From positions 18,510,984-18,574,983 of the forward strand of contig NC_067127.1 of assembly GCF_021347895.1 (NCBI RefSeq): DNA of 64,000 nt. Reading direction: 5' to 3'. Origin of the DNA: Acanthochromis polyacanthus. Taxonomy: Eukaryota > Chordata > Actinopteri > Pomacentridae. The first letter of the stretch is position 1. Each line of letters starts with the position of its first letter. The notes beneath the pieces were generated by a model. That model made no database searches. It worked only from the letters and a program-made list of their open reading frames with translations, and was not told where the DNA came from. A program made the translations under genes and the position numbers. Of this stretch, positions 21,413 to 32,696 are shown in pieces.

Positions 21413-24400
21413 GTAATTATGTTTCATAGAATTTTAAGCTATATCTTTACTGATCAATATGAATTGATAAAAAAGCAATGTTTTGTTCATTTACACATGG
21501 AAACATGTTTACAGATTTGTTAATTTCATTAATTTCACTGTGACCTTTTGGTCATAGTTTCTTAAATCAGGAACCATCTGCAAACATCTTTATATGTGAC
21601 ACAAAATGCGGGTGATGCTTCACAAATTAACAGAGTCAACATGTGGCTGTTGTGGGACGCTGTCAGCGACAGCACACAGGGGTCTCCATGCGGCGCAGAG
21701 AGGTGACAGAGTTTCTGTGGTTGGCTCACCACACAGACCTGCTCTGTCCTAACCTGCACAGCGTCGGACTCCCTGCGTCAGACCTGGCCTTGGAGAGAAG
21801 GGCTATATTATGGGGCCTTGGCCCCTGCCTCTCCCCTGTAGTTCACAGCTTTTTCACCACAAGAAAATGTCAGGGATGGAGTTTTTTATTTCACCCAAAA
21901 AATTTCCCTTTCTAATCACATGTTTCAGCTCTTGGCTCAAGCAGCTGGGAAACTCAGCACCTAGTCGGGTCCAGAAACACGTCTGTGCTATCAGCCTCTC
22001 CATCAAAATCTATTTGCCATCCAAACACAGCGATAAATTAATTCAGAGCTGGGGCACTGATTTAAATAGTCATGTGGCTGTGCCGTTTTGAATACTGGTT
22101 CTGATATGTGATACTGGTCGGATTTACATAAATGCTTTGTAGGCCTTGTCAGGAAAAATATACGACCAGTAAAGGCAGTATACCTTTAACTACCACTGCA
22201 CATGACATCTCCAGCATCTCTCCTGTCTGCATACCACACTGGAATGGCCTAGATTTTTTTTCCCCCAACTTCCATAAAGTTATGTGAACTGAAGCTTGAG
22301 AGCAGAAAAGACAAGCAGGGATAGAGGATTTAAGACATCTAGCAGATAAAACTTTCAGAACTCGTCCACCAACCACTTTGACATTTTAAAGATGACTCTT
22401 GGTGCTTTACAGCTTGACCTTTGACTTTGACTATATAAGGTGTCAAGTCGTGGTCAAAGGAGGATATCATTCAATATAAAAGGACTTTAACAGTCTGCTA
22501 GAAGAGTTTAGAGGAGCTCTCATTCTTTAAATATGTGAGGAGTAATACAGAGGAATTTGCAAACATTTGCTGCACATTATCTTGTTACAAACAGTCCTAA
22601 TCCTCACTCTTTCCCTGATAGGAGGGAAAGATAATTGCTCCTCCTCAGGGAGAGGTTCGTTGTAATTGTTTCTCTTATTGTGCCGAGCTCTGTTTAGCAG
22701 ATTCACTGTACCTTAAACGGCAGACAAAAGTTGTTGACTTCATGTTTGTGAGTTCCTTTCTGAGATGAAAATACAATATAATTATAGTCTGGGGAAACAA
22801 AATGCTCAAGAGTGTTTTTTTCCCTCTATACAGGCCCCGTAAATGTCTCCTCATCAATTTAATAACACGCAAGTTCACCAAGATTGTGGGGGAAACACCT
22901 CAAAAACAAAAGGTACATTTTTCTGGGGACTTCTGCTCTATGATGGCTCTGGGAAAGCGGCTCCCGAGCCTTTGTTTGTGCAAAATCAAACTTTAATCTG
23001 GTGCTTTTGATAGATGTTGCCTTTTATTTCAAATGTTTATGGAAATAGTGTACAACAATCTTGTGTGGTCCTCTGTCTAATGAAACCCACTCATGTATGC
23101 CTCTCGTAGCCATCAGATCACTGGCCAGGACTCAGTGTTCACTATAGAGTGTGGTTTCTGAAGGGGCGAGCACATGGCGGGCATGGGGCAGGAGCAGCGG
23201 GTTTTCCTCCTCTATAGGGACCACCACATGTGTGAAAGAGTGTGCAAAGCAGGTCCCAGTTGCAGCTTTTGACTCAGCAGGCCAGCTGTGTCGGTGCTGT
23301 CAGCCTCATTGGCCTCTAGTCCATCTCCTCTGGGCCACATGAGCTCCCATGGAGGGCTCCAGGAGGATTAGCACAGCAGAGGAGGGAATGAAGGGTTCAG
23401 GAGCAAGTGTTCAGAGGTCAGCCTGGGGTTCTGCATTTGATCTCCTCAATTAATGTGCTCTTATTTTGATTGAGCCTGCCTGCACTGATATGAACCTCAG
23501 TTTGTCAACCTATCAAGTGTGATTTAGTCACATCCCAGCTCACACTGGGGGATTATGCTTGCCTGAGGGCCACGAGATCACCTGAATCTGATGTTTTCCT
23601 GTTGAGTGCAACCAAGGAGAGAGCCGTAGGTTGTTTTGGTTTGAGATGACAGATTGGTGGGGGTTGGGGAGTCGGTGGTCACAAACCACGCGGCTCGTTG
23701 AGTTGTCATCATGTTCAGCAACACAAAGCTACTTTTTTTAAATGCTCTCGTGTTTGGAAGCAGACAGCAAAAGCAAGACCTCATGTTTTTTTGTTTTTTT
23801 TTACTTCTATATAAGGGGAAGGGAAGTGGGGCAGTTGTGTTCACATTTGATGAATTTGACAATTCTGTGTGGACAGATGTATCGTAATGTCACCCTGAGG
23901 GCATGAGCAACACTGTCACACTGCACACAGGTGGAAAAACTTCAGGTGATTCTCCAAATAAAGAGGCCTCTTAAAATTGCACACCTGCATGGAGAGACAG
24001 CGGCTGCAGCATTTCATCCTGTATAGCCTGTGGTTATGTTCCCATCTCAGCACAAACTCATTTCACGAAGATCAGATGCCAGAATTTAGATGTGATGCTG
24101 GTCAGACATGAGGGAGGTTTAGACAAGGTTGTTCTGAGTTTGTGTTGCAACTTCATTGTGATTGCTTAGAGAATGTCTAAAGCCCCGTCTGCCGGTGTTC
24201 CTGTGTACAAGAAGAAACTTGCTCCGTCAAACTAGCCTCCCCTCTAAAGGACGAGAGGAGATTTAGTTGTTGCAGCCAAGCTTTTATTTTTTTTTGTCTA
24301 TGCCGCTATCTTGATAAACATACATAAACAGTGCACACAGGACAAAGGACACAACAACCGACACTGTGTTGTAGTTCTCTATGACAACAGAGCTTCCCTT

Positions 24401-24617
24401 CAGTGAATGGCGATCACAGAAGATGAGTCGGACAACAGACTTCCTCCCTACGTGAGCATCTGTTTGTAGGTAAGAAAGAGGGTGGATAAGGAACAGTTTT
24501 TCTTGAATTCATTTCTTTGCACTCTTGCCCTTTTTAAAGGTTCAGCTCAGTTCTTCAAATCTTGTTGAGGCAGACTAATAACATGATTTAACTTTCACTA
24601 TCTGAATTTCACACGCT
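21413..24617. other. Intergenic, no gene recognised
   Basis: Some GC-richer patches (21640-21840, 23140-23350) give frames up to 94 codons, but none has a recognisable domain or coherent splice sites. Confidence 0.45.
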
Positions 24618-24775
24618 GCTGAGGCATTTCACCCAAAATCACAAATGTGTACGCCATGGTGGTGGTAAAGGAAGGTCAGAGGATCATCCAGATCATAAGA
24701 ACTCATTTCCATTACAAGGATATCATGAATATCTGGACAAATTTAATGGAAATGAACCAATCATTGTTGAGTCTG
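24618..24775 (+). repeat. Diverged teleost repeat (CACAAATGT...TATCTGGAC), copy 1
   Basis: Shows the order CACAAATGTGTACGCCATGG, AAGGAAGGTCAGAGGATCA, TCATGAATATCTGGACAAAT, then ATGGAAATGAACCAATCATT and GTTGAGTCTGAAC. This is a diverged form of a repeat also seen in reverse at 50971-51116 and as a fragment at 44403-44430. Class unknown. Confidence 0.55.
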
Positions 24776-24835
24776 AACAGTAGTTCATGAAGAGTAGTCG
24801 ATGGACCAGCAGACCAGCCTTTCCAGAGTCACACC

Positions 24836-25298
24836 CATGGACTGTATATAAAAGATGGATCTATCAACTGTGACATTGCCCATAAGTTTGTGGACTAGAA
24901 TTCTGAAGCTTCAAATTTGGAATTTGGCAGTTTTGTCTTTTGAAAGTAGATGTCATGTGGGAGACGTTACACATAACATCAATCACAAAGTAGCCTCAAC
25001 TTAAAGCATGCCCGGGTTTATCTTCTATTTCACTCTAAATGGGATCGTACCATATTTACAAACTCTTTAAAAGAGTGATTGTGACTATAAACTCATTAGA
25101 AAAATGTCTCCCAGGGTGGCAAATCAAATGAGAAGTCAGTTAATTTTCCCCTAGACTTCTATACAATCAGACTTTTTTTTGAAATAAGAGGACTCGCCCC
25201 CTGCTGGCTAGTGCAAAGAAGGCAGGTTTAAGGTTCTTCTGCGTTGCCTTCACTTTTTGGACCCAGAGACTACATCCATCTTGTACGTACAGTCTATG
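24836..25298. mobile_element. hAT-type MITE with an exact 8-bp target duplication
   Basis: Ends CATGGACTGTATATAAAAG and TTGTACGTACAGTCTATG are imperfect inverted repeats. The flanks 24828-24835 and 25299-25306 are both GTCACACC, an exact 8-bp target-site duplication, the hallmark length of hAT elements. The 463-bp body is non-coding. Near its right end GGGGGCGAG (minus strand) lies within a CTCF-like word at 25194-25207. Confidence 0.88.
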
Positions 25299-25306
25299 GT
25301 CACACC

Positions 25307-27469
25307 ACCAGTATGTCCAATAAGAAAATCATTCCTGTCTTCATAACTGTAGTTCTTTATGCACAGCTTCATAAGACATCCCTGTGAGTAGCTCCATTGT
25401 GCCACATCTGTGTTTCCCAAAAATGTACTGATTCAACCCAAAGAAGAAATGTCAGTGTCCTTCGTCTCGCTTACTGAAACACATATACTGTTCTGTGCTC
25501 AATTCTGTCCAAAGGTAAAGCACTACCTACAGAGCTGCAATAATAAAACACAGTCTGTTCTGTAATTTGGGCAGAAAAAGAGCAGAGACGACAGTTATGA
25601 AACCATAAGGGACTGTGATATTGTGTGGTCAGTCTGAAGCTATTTCAACATTTGAATCTAATTAGCACTGAAGTAATGGTTGTCCTTTTATTAACAAATG
25701 TGGAATTCAGTTTATTCCCTGAGCTCTACAGAGTCTGTAAAGTAGCGTGCATCTCCTGGGCTCAGCAGACAGGGTCACTTAAGTACGATGTCCAAGTTTT
25801 ACCCTGCTCAGACGTCTGTCTCCCTGCCTATGAAAAGATACAGGCCATTTGAGACTCACCATGATAAGTCTCCCTTGTATGGGCTTTGACACTTTTATAT
25901 CCATGCATGAAATGCAGCACCCCCAGGTGAATGATGTCTTTCAGACTTGTGTCTAGTTAATTCTGTTTTTCTCCTTCTGAAGCCCAAACAGACAAGTACA
26001 CAGTACACACATAAGTTATCTCAAACCTCTATAAAACACTTGTGGGTGAAACAGGTGTAAACATATAAATATGATAAAAACTTCACATCACATTCATGCC
26101 GATTGTGCGTGGTACACTGTGCCCCTTGACAAATCCCTTCGAGGTTACACAGGAAAAAGACATTTTCCAAACAGCTCTCCCAGCTTGTCACACAAGAGGT
26201 ATAGACCATCCACTGGAACTTGGCTGAAAAGCAGCACACTGCATTCATAGGTAAGGCAATACTAAATCAGTTAATTTAGACTGATGTCTTTATGATTTGC
26301 AGGAGTACAGCTTGGAAGCCAGTTTCCCTCACTTGCTGAATAAACAAAAATTTGTTCAGCTCAAATAAAATTTGATGAGGAGATAATTTTGCGAGCATAC
26401 AGCATAAAGGACGCTCTCATGTGCAAGGGTACTGCACTCTGAGGGCAAATCAAATGAAAGTCTGGAGAGGTAGTTGAACACACACTGGACAAGATGATCG
26501 AGAGATATGGCTGGTCGGGTCCACCACTGGGGACAGGGGGCCACAAAACTTTCTGCCATCAAAAATGCTTTCTGTGCCTTCCAAAATGATCAGTCGGGTC
26601 TTTTTAAACTATTAGGACCAAACAAACCTCATATAAGCTTCTCATAATGTACCAGAAGAGAATGATTTTATGTTTTAATGAATATCTCATTTTATTACTT
26701 AATCAAATATCCCTACTGCGTTGACAAAAAGGAGTTCCAACAACATCAGACAGGTCATTCAGCATTTTTTATCATGAGCAACTCTCAGCAAAAACCCACA
26801 GAAGCAAGCTTCTAATCTGGGTTTTCATCAGGAGATAAATCCTGGAGTTGCTCCACTGGCGATGAATTGGAAACTGACATGGTGGATTGTGCAGTGACTA
26901 TCTGAGCTTCAGCTCTCAAGTATGTTTGACAGTAACTGCAGGCTCTGCCTGTTATGAAGCAGAACATGTCTCAAATACCTGCTAAAACGCTGGGAACTGT
27001 TATACGTAGGGTCGATATCAGTCATTGTCAACAGCGCAGTGGTGGGATGCCTTTCTTTGGTTGCAGCTTTGACTGTGGTTTCTGTTGTAAGTGTACAAAA
27101 AGTGTGGAATAACAAATGTCACTTCTGCTTTCTGTTTCAGGACTTTAAGACCGAGGAATTCCCATGAAGCCTGCTGGAATCCCGGACATGTCTCATGGGT
27201 GAGATTGACTGAGAGATTTTTAGATTAAAAATCACTTGGGGAATTAAAAATAAGTCAACAGTTTCAAAACATACAAAACCACAAAGATGAATTCACTGAA
27301 AGCCTCTTGTTTTAAAGGATATATCTACACAAGAAGATACAGATAAAGAACAGATGCATTTCATTGCCAGTAAAACTCACTTGGAAATAAAATCTAATTC
27401 TATAATCTCCCTCAGTAACTCGTGAGTAGAGGAAGACAAGTGACGAGGGCTGCATGTTCTGGGGGCGGT
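25307..27469. other. Intergenic, no gene recognised
   Basis: AT-rich, with short frames only. Confidence 0.45.
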
Positions 27470-27590
27470 TTATGCATCTGATAGAAGAAAAGTGGAGGAA
27501 TGTTATGCAGTAAATGGTTCAGCCAACTGGGAATCAAACCAAGGACTCACTGCTTGGGGAATTTGTGCCCTAACCACTTAGATTTTTTGG
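27470..27590 (-). repeat. Possible tRNA-derived SINE relic
   Basis: Read on the minus strand, TAAGTGGTTAGGGCACAAAT is followed by GTCCTTGGTTTGATTCCCAG, which resembles a tRNA B-box (GGTTYGANTCC). No clear tail or target duplication was seen. Weak support. Confidence 0.3.
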
Positions 27591-29925
27591 TAACTTCCAG
27601 TGGCTGCATGTTAACATCAAAAAGCAGTTTTATTTCTGTGAGATTTAGAAGTTCTTAATGATTCATTCATTCAGAGAAAAGACTGATACTTGTGTGGCAG
27701 AGAGAGGGAGGCCCTGTTGTCAAACACAAGAGCCCACTTTGATCTCTGCAATTCCCTCACTTTGTTACCTGGGAAAGGGATTTTCAATTAGTCAACCTGC
27801 ATGGGAATTCCCTGACAAGATCAACGCACACATCGAAATATGTGGAAGTATACAGCTTAAAATCGCCCTTCACAGGGATTTTGCTTCTTTTTAAGCAAAC
27901 ATCTGAGTGTCTTATGTATGATATCAGATTTTCCTCCTTTGAAGTCAAAAGCTCAAAATGCCTACATGTCAGAGGCTTGTTTTTTTCCATGTACGCAGAG
28001 CTTACAACAGATTCACTCCCCTGCTCTTCCTCTCACACATCACACAGGCACTCGCTCAGTCCCACATATGACAACACCCCATGTTTACCCCTCTGACTTC
28101 CATCCCACGCATCCTGTTTGTGGCAGCATCTCCCATTGTTCCCGTCTGTATCTACCTGAGCTGGTACAAACACTCTTTTCCACTGTGGCTGGTTTTGAGG
28201 AGTATCGTGGATACAGTAAAAGGGATTCCTGCCCATGTGCTTTTGTTTTGGTATCAACATTTGTCTGCTTTATCATTTCTTAAGTGGATGGAAACAAAGT
28301 GGGAGGATGGAAAATCTACTGATAAATGTGGAGCACAAAGACAAGCCACACAAAGAGAAACCTACAGTGAGACAAAAGATGTCTGGATTTCACCTGGCAA
28401 AGTGGTAGGTAAGAAGTTTTTTCCTCCTAGAAGTCAGGGTGGATGAGGTCAAAAAGAAAACTTAGACATGATTCCCAAAAAAAAGGGCACCTTTTGGATC
28501 AGCACCCCAGCTGATGTCACACTGAGGGAAGTGCTTTGAAGGGGATGGGGGCAGAGGGACATCCAGGCACCACAATGCAGTGCTGTATGCCAGCAACATG
28601 ACGCCATCCCTGTGAGGAATGGGCTTCACAATGCGCTGTATATTTGCTATAATGTGAGTATCTTGATGAGGGGCCTACCATCAAAGTGATGAGGATGTGT
28701 TAGTGCAATCAGGGATGAGTAAACAAATGATTTAGCTCTGTATCTCAAAAAAAATCTTCTTATTTCCTCATCAGCTGCATAGTGAAAGAGTGACATGACT
28801 TTATTATGCATCCAGGAAGGCATTTCTAGTTTAGAGAGATATGCAGCATTTATAAAATGAACAGATTATCCGTCAACAATATATCAAAGTATAAAGCGAA
28901 TCAAACAGGATTAAGAAACAGTGTGACACTGCCCTCTAGTGTCTAAAGCTTCGTGATTTTTATATAACTACATTTTGTCAATGTGGATGAAGTGCTTAAA
29001 TGTCCTTCAGAATGGTATCCTCGTGTTAGTGAGTAGGAAGATTATTAAGCTCAAATTTAAGATACTTTAATCAGCTTATCTCTGAGTCGTGTGTGACAGA
29101 GATGCTCACACAGGTGTACATCCCTCCTGGTATTCTGGTATTTCCTTTGAACTTTGGCTTCAAGATAACGGCAGATATCCGCATGAAAGGACCTCCCCAC
29201 CTGTGATGCAGTGTGAACAGCAGCAGTGTAAGTGAATAGTTTCATGTTGCCTTCGCCTGCCATGTGGGCTCAGTCGTTCCCTCATTTATTTGTTATCAGA
29301 TTATTGACAATGAGAACAAGTGCCTCATTCGTCTCAGTTAGATGAACAGCAGCTCAGGTGGAAAGGACACAGATACCTGTCCTATGAGTCACATTGCTTT
29401 GGGGCTACTTACATTTGTTGCATTTATCTCGCAGCCTTCAGACTGGAGATATGAGCTAATGGCTGAATGAGAAAGCAAAGACTCAAAACAAAATAGTTTC
29501 TCTGATTTTATTTCACTAATTTCCAGCAGACAGAAAGGGCGACTGGAGCACACTGATGAGGTCACAGCTTTTAATTGTGGAAACAGACTTTGTTTCAACA
29601 TCAATGTATCTACATCTGAGTCAAAGTGGGCCAAGACATGAAGCAAACAGGTATATTCAACCTAAGCCAGGTGTACAGTTGTCATTGGATAATTGGTTGA
29701 ATAAGTTTTCAGATCTCTGGACTGATAGGGTGGGGTTGCCAAAGTCTGCATGCAAGCGTTACTCCCCTTATACCACCTCTCCATCTCATTTCCTAGCTTT
29801 TACATCCTTCCTTCTCCTCTCCTTGCATCCCACCAGAGCTATTAGTGGAGAAGTGAAGAAGAGACATGAGGAAAGTGGAGTTCAGGGAAGCAGGCCTTTA
29901 ACAAAATGAGACATATATTGTGACT

Positions 29926-29962
<37 letters not shown>

Positions 29963-32323
29963 CACACATTTGTCAGCCAGTCTAAGGAACTGAAACGTTC
30001 TTTGCGATGACAAATCCTGGTTGATTTCAGGACAGATGAGATGAGAAGGCTGATATCAGTAAAATAAGACGAGCCTCATGTCAGAAACAAAGGAACACAA
30101 ACCTCTTTCAAAGCTACAGAGATAAAAGAACAAATCTGATTTGAACAAACATCTCTCAGCGGTGGCAACCCAGAGGAAATATCACAAATTAATTTATGTC
30201 ACAGGCCTAGTATCATGTCAGAAACAAAACAAAGGAATACAGCCCTCCTGTCTAGTCCCTCTCCAGACACTGACTTAGCCTGATAGCTCATCTCGGTGTG
30301 TCACAGTTACATGTTTTATGTCCATGAAAATAATCTCCTGGCTTAGTGTGTTCCAGATCTATTTCATACTCTGGACATTTTCTGTCCTTGCGCTGAGAAG
30401 CACCTGATTCAACTGCATTTTGCCGAAAGATGCACAGAAAACCTTGTTTCTGCTCTGTTTTACTCTAGTATTTAGACTCATTTTGTTAGAAAGGGGTACT
30501 TACATTTTTAATTTCACTAGCTTTAAACAATTAAAACTTTATTTTCCAAAACCTTTACTTAAAAAAAAACATCCAAAACCAGAGATGTAAGACCAACATG
30601 AACAATCTTGTGCTCTACAGATAAGTGGCACTTGAGAGAATCCTGAAGTATTGTGTACTCTTGTCCCTATCAGCAGGACAGAGTTGTATTTGAGAAATTC
30701 TATGAAAACTGTAAGGTAGGAAGTAAATAACATCTTTAAAACAATGAGTTGATTCATTAACACTGATGGCATAGAATCTGTTCTAAAAATGGTAAAAAAC
30801 TGGAACTCACCAACATCCACTTTAATCATTGCCACACAACCATGAAAATGCTGATTGGTTGAGTTTTATTACAGATATACCCAGCTAATGCTCCAGGGTG
30901 TTCATGGTGGAGAAGATTTAAATCATGCACACGTATAAATGAATGTTATCTTTTTTGAACCCAATTCATTTTTCAGCTAAGTTTCACATGGGTCTTTTAG
31001 TTAATTTGTTTGTGTCATTTTGTCTTTGAACACAGATCTAACTAGTAAGCCATATAGATCTATCCCACTAAGTCGCAGTCAATATCCTTTCATTCAGGCA
31101 CTAAGGGCTTCAGGTTCATTATCACTGGAGTCTGCCCAAGCCTCGTCTGCAGGTGTGTTGTTGTTGTGTGGACTTGTTCCACACTTGGAGTGCATTGAAC
31201 TGGATTTAGTAAAAGCACTTTCATCGCATTTATAGTTTCTTTGCAACCATTAAAAGTATGCGTAAGCTATGTCTTTGGTGTCGTGAACCGCCCTAAAGTA
31301 AGTTCAATTCCCAGTCAAACCACACCTCTTTCAGCACAAAGCTGCTGAGGACTTCCAGTAAAAGAAGGCTGTTACTGTCTTCTTTTGTAGCTTGCACTTG
31401 TAATCCACAGCAATTACATTCATCCCTAATTCCCACTTTTCTCTTACATGGAAAATTGCATTAATATGGGAGATACAACTATAGCTACCTACAGTCATAA
31501 ACAACTAGACAACTGGATTGTCATCAGAGGTGGTCTTTAAGGTAATTCATAGGTATCTGACATGGGAAAGAGACACACATGCGGCTCAAACCGAGGTCAA
31601 GGGACCTGGAGGGGCCATGTGCAGGTCAACAAATTGCACTATTCTTTACAGCCACAAGGAGGAGATATTTATCCGTTACTGGTCTACATTGCCAGAACAG
31701 TCTCATTTTTCAGTTTATCCTTGCAGTTTCCAAAAAACAAAACTACTATTGTGTTGTTTTTGCTTCGTGTTTATGTTTCAAACTGAGCATTTTTTGAGAA
31801 AAAAAATACTATAATGGAAGAGATCTACCCAATGTCAATGTGGTTTCAGTTTGACACAACAGCATAATTTTAAAAATAATTTTCCCCCATACATGCTGTC
31901 TCGATTGTCTGCTTCATATCTCCTGAAATACAAGCTTCTGGTGAGACTTAACACTTTTATATTATTTGGTAGGAGATGTTTCATGGTGATGTCACATGTT
32001 TTTCACACATTTACTTTCCTTGAAATCACTTACAGACGAACTTGATCCCTTCGTAGGTTGATGCTGGAGAGAATAATACCACCAGAATGGGGAAAACAGC
32101 ATAATAATAAGCTCATCCTGCCATGTGGTATTAGGCAGACGAACTTTGCGCATGCCTGGGCAGCTTCAGTCACCGAGGTCCTGAATGGGAAGGATTAGTA
32201 CCAGATGTTTACTGGGACCCGGGTGGCAGGAGGAGGACCATTTGTTCTGTGGGTGGAGCTCAGCCTCTACTCTCTACTCCAAATTTATTCTAACAGGTAG
32301 GTTGAATCCAAATAGGTCTGTAA
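27591..32323. other. Intergenic region upstream of dact2
   Basis: Contains one (TA)n run (29931-29957) and otherwise unremarkable AT-rich sequence. Enhancers for dact2 may lie here, but no base-level evidence identifies one. Confidence 0.45.
29931..29957. repeat. (AT)n microsatellite
   Basis: Uninterrupted AT dinucleotides. Confidence 0.95.
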
Positions 32324-32353
32324 CAGCAGCGGCAACAGCAGCAGCAGCAGCAC
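32324..32353 (+). repeat. CAG-rich triplet run in the dact2 leader region
   Basis: A degenerate (CAG)n run of about ten triplets lies 70-100 bp before the dact2 start codon, probably in the 5' UTR or proximal promoter. Confidence 0.8.
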
Positions 32354-32400
32354 AGACGGAGTCAGGAGGAGATTTCTGTCACAGTTTTTAGCTTCTGGAC

Positions 32401-32430
32401 ATGCTCGGTCTGCGCTCTCCAGCATGCTGA
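32401..32430 (+). promoter_or_regulatory. Upstream ORF overlapping the dact2 start codon
   Basis: An ATG at 32401 opens a nine-codon frame ending in TGA at 32428-32430, in a different frame from and overlapping the dact2 ATG at 32424 (ATGCTGA). If the mRNA starts upstream of 32401, this overlapping uORF could lower initiation at 32424 and favour the in-frame ATG at 32457. The transcription start is not visible, so the effect is inference. Confidence 0.45.
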
Positions 32431-32696
32431 GCAGGAAGGGATCCTTTGCGGGGACGATGAGCGCAGCAGCCGGGGTGGACCGCGGCAGGGTCGGGGAGAG
32501 GCTGCAGGCTGCTCTGGCCGGACTGCAGGAGCTGCATCTGCTCCGGGACCGACACAGCGACATGGTGAGCTGGGCGCTCCGGGCGGACAGAGAGGAGCCA
32601 GTCACCTCGGTGCTCACAGAGCCGGAGGGGCCCAGGATGATGGGGGCCGAGGAGCAGCGACTGGAGGCGACCCTGGCAGCCCTGAAGCAACAGCTG
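32424..32696 (+). other. dact2: dact2 coding exon 1
   Basis: 91 codons, ending CAACAGCTG before the donor GTAGGA (phase 0). The exon is CpG-rich compared with the surrounding DNA, as expected for a promoter-proximal exon. Residues [20 protein letters not shown] start the leucine-rich N-terminal region. Confidence 0.92.

Noticed and set aside
27918..28446. Two overlapping 121-codon frames on the + strand
   Set aside because: Different frames over the same bases, with no domain similarity. Minus-strand frames of similar length also overlap.
28929..28942. Isolated CTCF-like word (minus-strand ACACTAGAGGGCAG)
   Set aside because: Fits 13 of 14 core positions, but a single short motif in unannotated DNA is expected by chance and has no supporting context.
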